Shown: positions 60,465-64,000 of the stretch, in pieces
Layout of the letters: each line of letters opens with the position of its first letter
Position numbering within the stretch: position 1 is the first letter of the stretch
Assembly (NCBI RefSeq): GCF_004795055.1
Contig: NZ_SSBJ01000011.1
Location: 124,001 to 188,000, forward strand
DNA: 64,000 nt
Source of the DNA: Streptomyces sp. A1136
GTDB taxonomy: Bacteria > Actinomycetota > Actinomycetes > Streptomycetales > Streptomycetaceae
Direction: 5' to 3'
Position numbers and translations under genes: made by a program
The notes under the pieces: model-generated
Told to the model about the DNA's origin: nothing
Seen by the model: only the letters and a program-made list of their open reading frames with translations
Database searches by the model: none

Positions 60465-62015
60465 CTACTTGGCGCAGTTGACCTGGTCGCCCGTGGCCAC
60501 GGAGAACCGGCCCTGGTAGGGGTCGTCCGCGCGTACCGCGATCACCTTCTCGTAGTCCGTGCCCGCCGTCACCAGGACCGTGCGGCCCTGGCCGGGGACG
60601 GCGCGCAGTTCGCTGCCCGGCAGCGCCGTCGCGACGGTGCGCGCCGAGCGGTCCCAGCGGGGGTCGTAGGTGATCACCGTGCGCTTGACGTCGCGGCGGG
60701 CGCCGACGCCCGGGCGGCCGGTGGTGTCGAAGCCGGTGGCGCGGAGCGCCGAGTCCACGCGGCCGCCGAGCCCGGCCATCCGGGTGCCGTTCTCGACCTG
60801 GACCCGGATCTCGTCGGGCGGCACGTCCACCGCGACCGCCGCCGGGGGCCGGTTGCCGGGCCGCTCGGGCTGTCCGGACGGTCCGGGCCGCCCCGGCTCA
60901 CCGGCGGGGGCGTCCGCCAGGGGCCGGTCCTCGCGGAGCGACTCGAAGAGCTTCGCCGCCTTGGGCTCGTCCCACTTCACGGTCGACCCGATCCCCTTGA
61001 CCTCGTACGCGGTGTCGCCGACCGGTACCGAGGCGAACTCCGAGGAGGAGGGGGTGAAGCCGCGCATCGCCTGCCCCAGGGCCAGCATCTGTTCCGAGCC
61101 GAAGTCCCGGTCGGCCCGTACCGACCCCAGCAGCGTGGAGCTGACCTGCTTGAACTTCACCGGGTTCAGCAGCACCCCGCTGCCGGTGGCCTGCTTGATC
61201 AGGGCGGCGATGAACCGCTGCTGGCGCTGCATCCGGCCGAGGTCGGCGGCCCCGTCGACGTGGCGGGAGCGTACGTACTGAAGGGCTTGGCCGCCCGTGA
61301 GGCGGTGGGTGCCGGGCAGCAGTTCCAGGCCGGTGTAGCTGTCGCGCATCGTCTTGGCGGTGCAGATCTCCACGCCGCCGACCGCGTCGACGGTCTTCAT
61401 GAAGCTGGTGAAGTCGACCTCCAGGTAGTGGTCGATCTTCACCCGGGTCATGTTCTCCACGGTGCGCACCGTCAGGTTGGGGCCGCCCTCCGAGTAGGCG
61501 GCGTTCAGCTTCATGGGGTGTGGTTTGTGCGGCTGGCCGGTGTTCTGGTCCTGGTGGGCGGGGACCTCGGCGTAGCTGTCCCGGGGCAGACTGATCACGC
61601 TCGCGCGGTCCCGGTCGGCGGACAGGTGCACCAGCATGATCGTGTCGGTGCAGTGGCAGGGCGCCCCGCCGAGGCGGTACTCGCGCTTCTCCTCCGGCGT
61701 GATCTTGTCGCGGCCGTCGGTGCCGACCAGCAGGAAGTTCATCCCGTGCCCGGCCTGGGGGCGGTTCTTCATGTCCTTGAAGGGGTCCACCCGGTCGATG
61801 CCGGTGTCCAGGCCCGTCATCACCGCGTGCCCGACGGCTCCGGAGGCCAGCACCACCACCGCCAGTCCGCCCGCGAGCCGTACTCCCCACCGGGGCCGGT
61901 CGCCCGGGCGCCGGACCGGGCCGCCACCGCCTCCCCCTTGGCGACCGCCGCCTTGCGGCGCGCGCCGGGGCGGCCGTGGCCTGGCGGGACGGTGGGGACG
62001 ATGCGGCTGGGGCAC
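60465..62015 (-). CDS. LytR-CpsA-Psr protein with C-terminal LytR_C domain
   Basis: A 516-residue protein. A Pro/Arg/Gly-rich cytoplasmic N-terminus precedes one membrane helix (about 48-66), then the LCP domain with LLVGTDGRD, CTDTIMLVHL, SLPRDSYAEVP, KLNAAYSEGGP, DAVGGVEICTAKTM and YVRSRHVDG. After a Pro/Gly linker a LytR_C domain begins (IRVQVENGT). It transfers glycopolymers to peptidoglycan; the LytR_C part is of unknown function. The GTG at 62015 is preferred (GGAGG 8 nt upstream). It is divergent from the GT2 gene. Confidence 0.9.
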   Translation of the reverse strand: MPQPHRPHRPARPRPPRRAPQGGGRQGGGGGGPVRRPGDRPRWGVRLAGGLAVVVLASGAVGHAVMTGLDTGIDRVDPFKDMKNRPQAGHGMNFLLVGTDGRDKITPEEKREYRLGGAPCHCTDTIMLVHLSADRDRASVISLPRDSYAEVPAHQDQNTGQPHKPHPMKLNAAYSEGGPNLTVRTVENMTRVKIDHYLEVDFTSFMKTVDAVGGVEICTAKTMRDSYTGLELLPGTHRLTGGQALQYVRSRHVDGAADLGRMQRQQRFIAALIKQATGSGVLLNPVKFKQVSSTLLGSVRADRDFGSEQMLALGQAMRGFTPSSSEFASVPVGDTAYEVKGIGSTVKWDEPKAAKLFESLREDRPLADAPAGEPGRPGPSGQPERPGNRPPAAVAVDVPPDEIRVQVENGTRMAGLGGRVDSALRATGFDTTGRPGVGARRDVKRTVITYDPRWDRSARTVATALPGSELRAVPGQGRTVLVTAGTDYEKVIAVRADDPYQGRFSVATGDQVNCAK

Positions 62016-62207
62016 GGGGGACACCTCCGCGGGGAACGGCAAGGACGAATGAGCCGATATCGGCGGGTATGTCGGCTATGAGGGATTGGCTGATCGTCAG
62101 AACAGTAGGCCCATACGATCGGCGTCCGTCCGTACCGCTCGTCCGCCGCGCACCCGGTTCCCCCGTACGCGGTAACGTGACACCGATACCCGACCGTGAA
62201 GGACCAC

Positions 62208-63248
62208 ATGCCCGCCCAGCAGCCCGCAGTCTCGGTGATCATGCCGGTGCTCAACGAGGAACGCCACCTGCGTGACTCCGTCCGGCACATCCTCGGCCAG
62301 GAGTACGCAGGCGAGATGGAGGTGGTGATCGCACTCGGGCCGTCCACGGACCGCACCGACGAGATCGCCGCCGAGCTCGTGCGCGAAACCGCGTCCGACG
62401 AACGAGCCCGCGTCCACACCGTCCCCAACCCGACCGGCCGCACCCCGGCCGCCCTCAACGCCGCCATCAAGGCCTCGCGTCACCCGATCGTGGTACGCGT
62501 CGACGGCCACGGCATGCTCTCCCCGAACTACATCGCGACCGCCGTGCGGCTCCTGGAGGAGACCGGCGCGCAGAACGTCGGCGGGATCATGCACGCCGAG
62601 GGCGAGAACGCCTGGGAGGACGCCGTCGCCGCCGCGATGACGTCGAGGATCGGCGTCGGCAACGCGGCGTTCCACACCGGTGGCGAGGCCGGCCCGGCGG
62701 AGACCGTCTACCTGGGCGTCTTCCGCCGCGAGGCGCTGGAGCAGCAGGGCGGTTACAACGAGGAGTTCATCCGCGCGCAGGACTGGGAGCTGAACTTCCG
62801 CATCCGCGAGGCCGGCGGGCTCATCTGGTTCTCGCCCGAGCTGAAGGTCCGGTACCGCCCGAGGCCCTCCGTACGGGCGCTCGCCAAGCAGTACAAGGAC
62901 TACGGGCGCTGGCGCCACGTCGTGGCCCGCTACCACTCGGGCTCCATCAACCTGCGCTACCTGGCCCCGCCGATCGCCGTCTGCGCCATCGCGGCCGGGC
63001 TGGTGGCGGGTGTCGCCCTCACCCCATGGGCCTTCGCCGTCCCGGCGGGCTACCTCGCGGCGATCACCGCGGGCGCGATCCCGGCCGGCAAGGGACTCTC
63101 GCTCAAGGCCCGGGCGCAGATCCCGGTGGCCCTGGCCACGATGCACATGTGCTGGGGGTTCGGCTTCCTGACGAGCCCGCGCTCGCTGGCGGACAAGGTC
63201 ATCGCCAGCCGTCGCCCGTCGGTGCGACGCGACACCTCGGAAGTCTGA
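62208..63248 (+). CDS. Family 2 glycosyltransferase with C-terminal membrane segments
   Basis: A 346-residue GT2. VSVIMPVLNEERHL begins the GT-A fold, GRTPAALNAAI and VRVDGHGMLSP form the nucleotide/DxD-like region (here DGH instead of DxD), and AQDWELNFRI is the ED/QxxRW-like segment with RYRPRPSVRALAKQYKDYG after it. Two hydrophobic helices lie at about 245-285. The ATG at 62208 has AAGGA 4 nt upstream. It is flanked by two LCP genes, and a terminator with perfect 18-bp arms follows, suggesting a role in envelope glycopolymer synthesis. Confidence 0.88.
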   Translation: MPAQQPAVSVIMPVLNEERHLRDSVRHILGQEYAGEMEVVIALGPSTDRTDEIAAELVRETASDERARVHTVPNPTGRTPAALNAAIKASRHPIVVRVDGHGMLSPNYIATAVRLLEETGAQNVGGIMHAEGENAWEDAVAAAMTSRIGVGNAAFHTGGEAGPAETVYLGVFRREALEQQGGYNEEFIRAQDWELNFRIREAGGLIWFSPELKVRYRPRPSVRALAKQYKDYGRWRHVVARYHSGSINLRYLAPPIAVCAIAAGLVAGVALTPWAFAVPAGYLAAITAGAIPAGKGLSLKARAQIPVALATMHMCWGFGFLTSPRSLADKVIASRRPSVRRDTSEV

Positions 63249-63316
63249 ACCCGAGGACGCGACGGCGCGAGGACGCGCAACGCGGCAACGCGAAGACGCG
63301 GCGACACGACGTACGC

Positions 63317-63355
63317 GAGAGGGGGCCCGGTCCGCAACGGACCGGGCCCCCTCTC
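63317..63355. terminator. Perfect long terminator hairpin
   Basis: 18-bp perfect arms (63317-63334 and 63338-63355) with a CAA loop, between the GT2 gene (plus) and an LCP gene ending at 63386 (minus). Serves both. Confidence 0.92.
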
Positions 63356-63385
63356 GTTCACCGGCTCACCCCCGGCGCGGTCGGC

Positions 63386-64000
63386 TCACCACCGGTAGGG
63401 CTTGTACACGTCCATGCACTGGCTGCTGTCCGCGCCGTTGATCGCCTCGGCCGTGTCCGGGACCGACCCGGCCGCCGGCGGAGCCTGCTGCGGGTACGCG
63501 GTCCCCTCCCGCCAGTCGGCGCCGACGATCAGCGTGATCCGGGAGACGTCGGCCGACTGCTGCACCGCGCTCGCGGGGATGCCCAGCGCCGCCGCGACGC
63601 TCTGCGCCTCGTCGGCCAGATCCGCGCTCGGGTAGCGGACCACGGTCGTCTTCTCCGGGATCAGGGCGCTGTCCGCCTTGGCCGCCGTGAAGCCCTTGCC
63701 GACCAACGCCCCGGCGACCACCGAGGCCCGCTGCGGTGCGAGCGGCATCCCGGCACCCGTGCCGTTGACCACGTGCACGGCGATCTTGTCGGGCGTGGTG
63801 ACCGGCTGCTTCGACGCGTCCCCGCCCGTGGCGTCCCCGCCCGTCGCGGGCCGGCTCGGCCCACCGGCCGGCTCGCTCGGCTGCGGGCTCTGCGCGGCCT
63901 GCGGATCGCCGTTCTTGTCGAAGGCCACGTCCTTGCGGACCATCGTCCACAACTTGTCGGCGTCGCCCGGGTTCACGATCAGCCGGTCCTGGTCCCGGGG
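63386..64000 (-). CDS. LCP family protein C-terminus (5' part beyond window)
   Basis: An open frame that continues past the right edge. The visible 204 residues contain the end of an LCP domain (RLIVNPGDADKLWTMV), an Ala/Pro/Gly-rich linker, then a LytR_C domain (IAVHVVNGTGAGM, later VVRYPSADLADEA and ITLIVGADW). The end PYRW follows a Cys-containing segment (SSQCMDVYKPYRW). Relatives encode an N-terminal cytoplasmic tail, one helix and the LCP domain, all outside the window. It is the third LCP gene in 10 kb. Confidence 0.82.
   Translation of the reverse strand, partial: PRDQDRLIVNPGDADKLWTMVRKDVAFDKNGDPQAAQSPQPSEPAGGPSRPATGGDATGGDASKQPVTTPDKIAVHVVNGTGAGMPLAPQRASVVAGALVGKGFTAAKADSALIPEKTTVVRYPSADLADEAQSVAAALGIPASAVQQSADVSRITLIVGADWREGTAYPQQAPPAAGSVPDTAEAINGADSSQCMDVYKPYRW

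Overview
The window is a high-GC actinomycete chromosome segment, almost certainly Streptomyces. Evidence: very strong G/C third-position bias, frequent GTG starts, 4-bp stop/start overlaps, an actinobacterial type VII secretion locus, a HutU/HutF/HutI histidine pathway, an Rpf-like transglycosylase, several LytR-CpsA-Psr proteins and sortase substrates. No rRNA, tRNA, CRISPR array or recognisable insertion sequence was seen.

Region 1 (1-13462, all minus strand) is a type VII (ESX-like) secretion cluster read right to left: a Gln-rich membrane protein, EccD, a MinD/EspI-like ATPase, EccC, a DUF6177-like protein, two small WXG100/ESAT-6-like proteins, a DUF6507-like protein, a 934-residue polymorphic toxin with a C-terminal PD-(D/E)XK-like nuclease tip, and an Imm49-like immunity gene cut by the left edge. 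EccB, EccE and a mycosin protease are not in the window.

Region 2 (13691-21323) is mostly housekeeping: a Bax inhibitor-1 family protein, small conserved proteins, a thiolase, an anchored SGNH hydrolase, cystathionine beta-synthase and a two-helix membrane protein.

Region 3 (21470-29739) couples an RpiR-type regulator and a diaminopimelate-decarboxylase-like enzyme to a divergent, translationally coupled hutU-M20 amidohydrolase-hutF-hutI operon.

Region 4 (29910-34551) is a four-gene surface operon. It has two sortase substrates (LPQTG and LAETG) carrying three copies of one two-cysteine domain, a DUF916/WxL-peptidoglycan-binding-like protein and a cysteine-containing membrane protein. It resembles Firmicute WxL clusters in layout and is the best candidate here for an undescribed system. 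A small secreted four-Cys protein follows.

Region 5 (34633-43550) has a POT peptide transporter, a two-component system, a GtrA protein, purK-purE, a coupled dipeptidase, and a dipeptidase paralogue that has lost every metal ligand.

Region 6 (43547-64000) is rich in cell-envelope genes: GT87-like, UDP-glucose dehydrogenase, a sugar nucleotidyltransferase with polyprenol-phosphomannose synthase, two acyltransferase-3 proteins, a GT39-like protein, three LCP proteins, a family 2 glycosyltransferase, an Rpf-like domain fused to six tectonin-like repeats, and a secreted SGNH hydrolase with FG-GAP repeats. Acyl-CoA dehydrogenase and thioesterase genes are interspersed.
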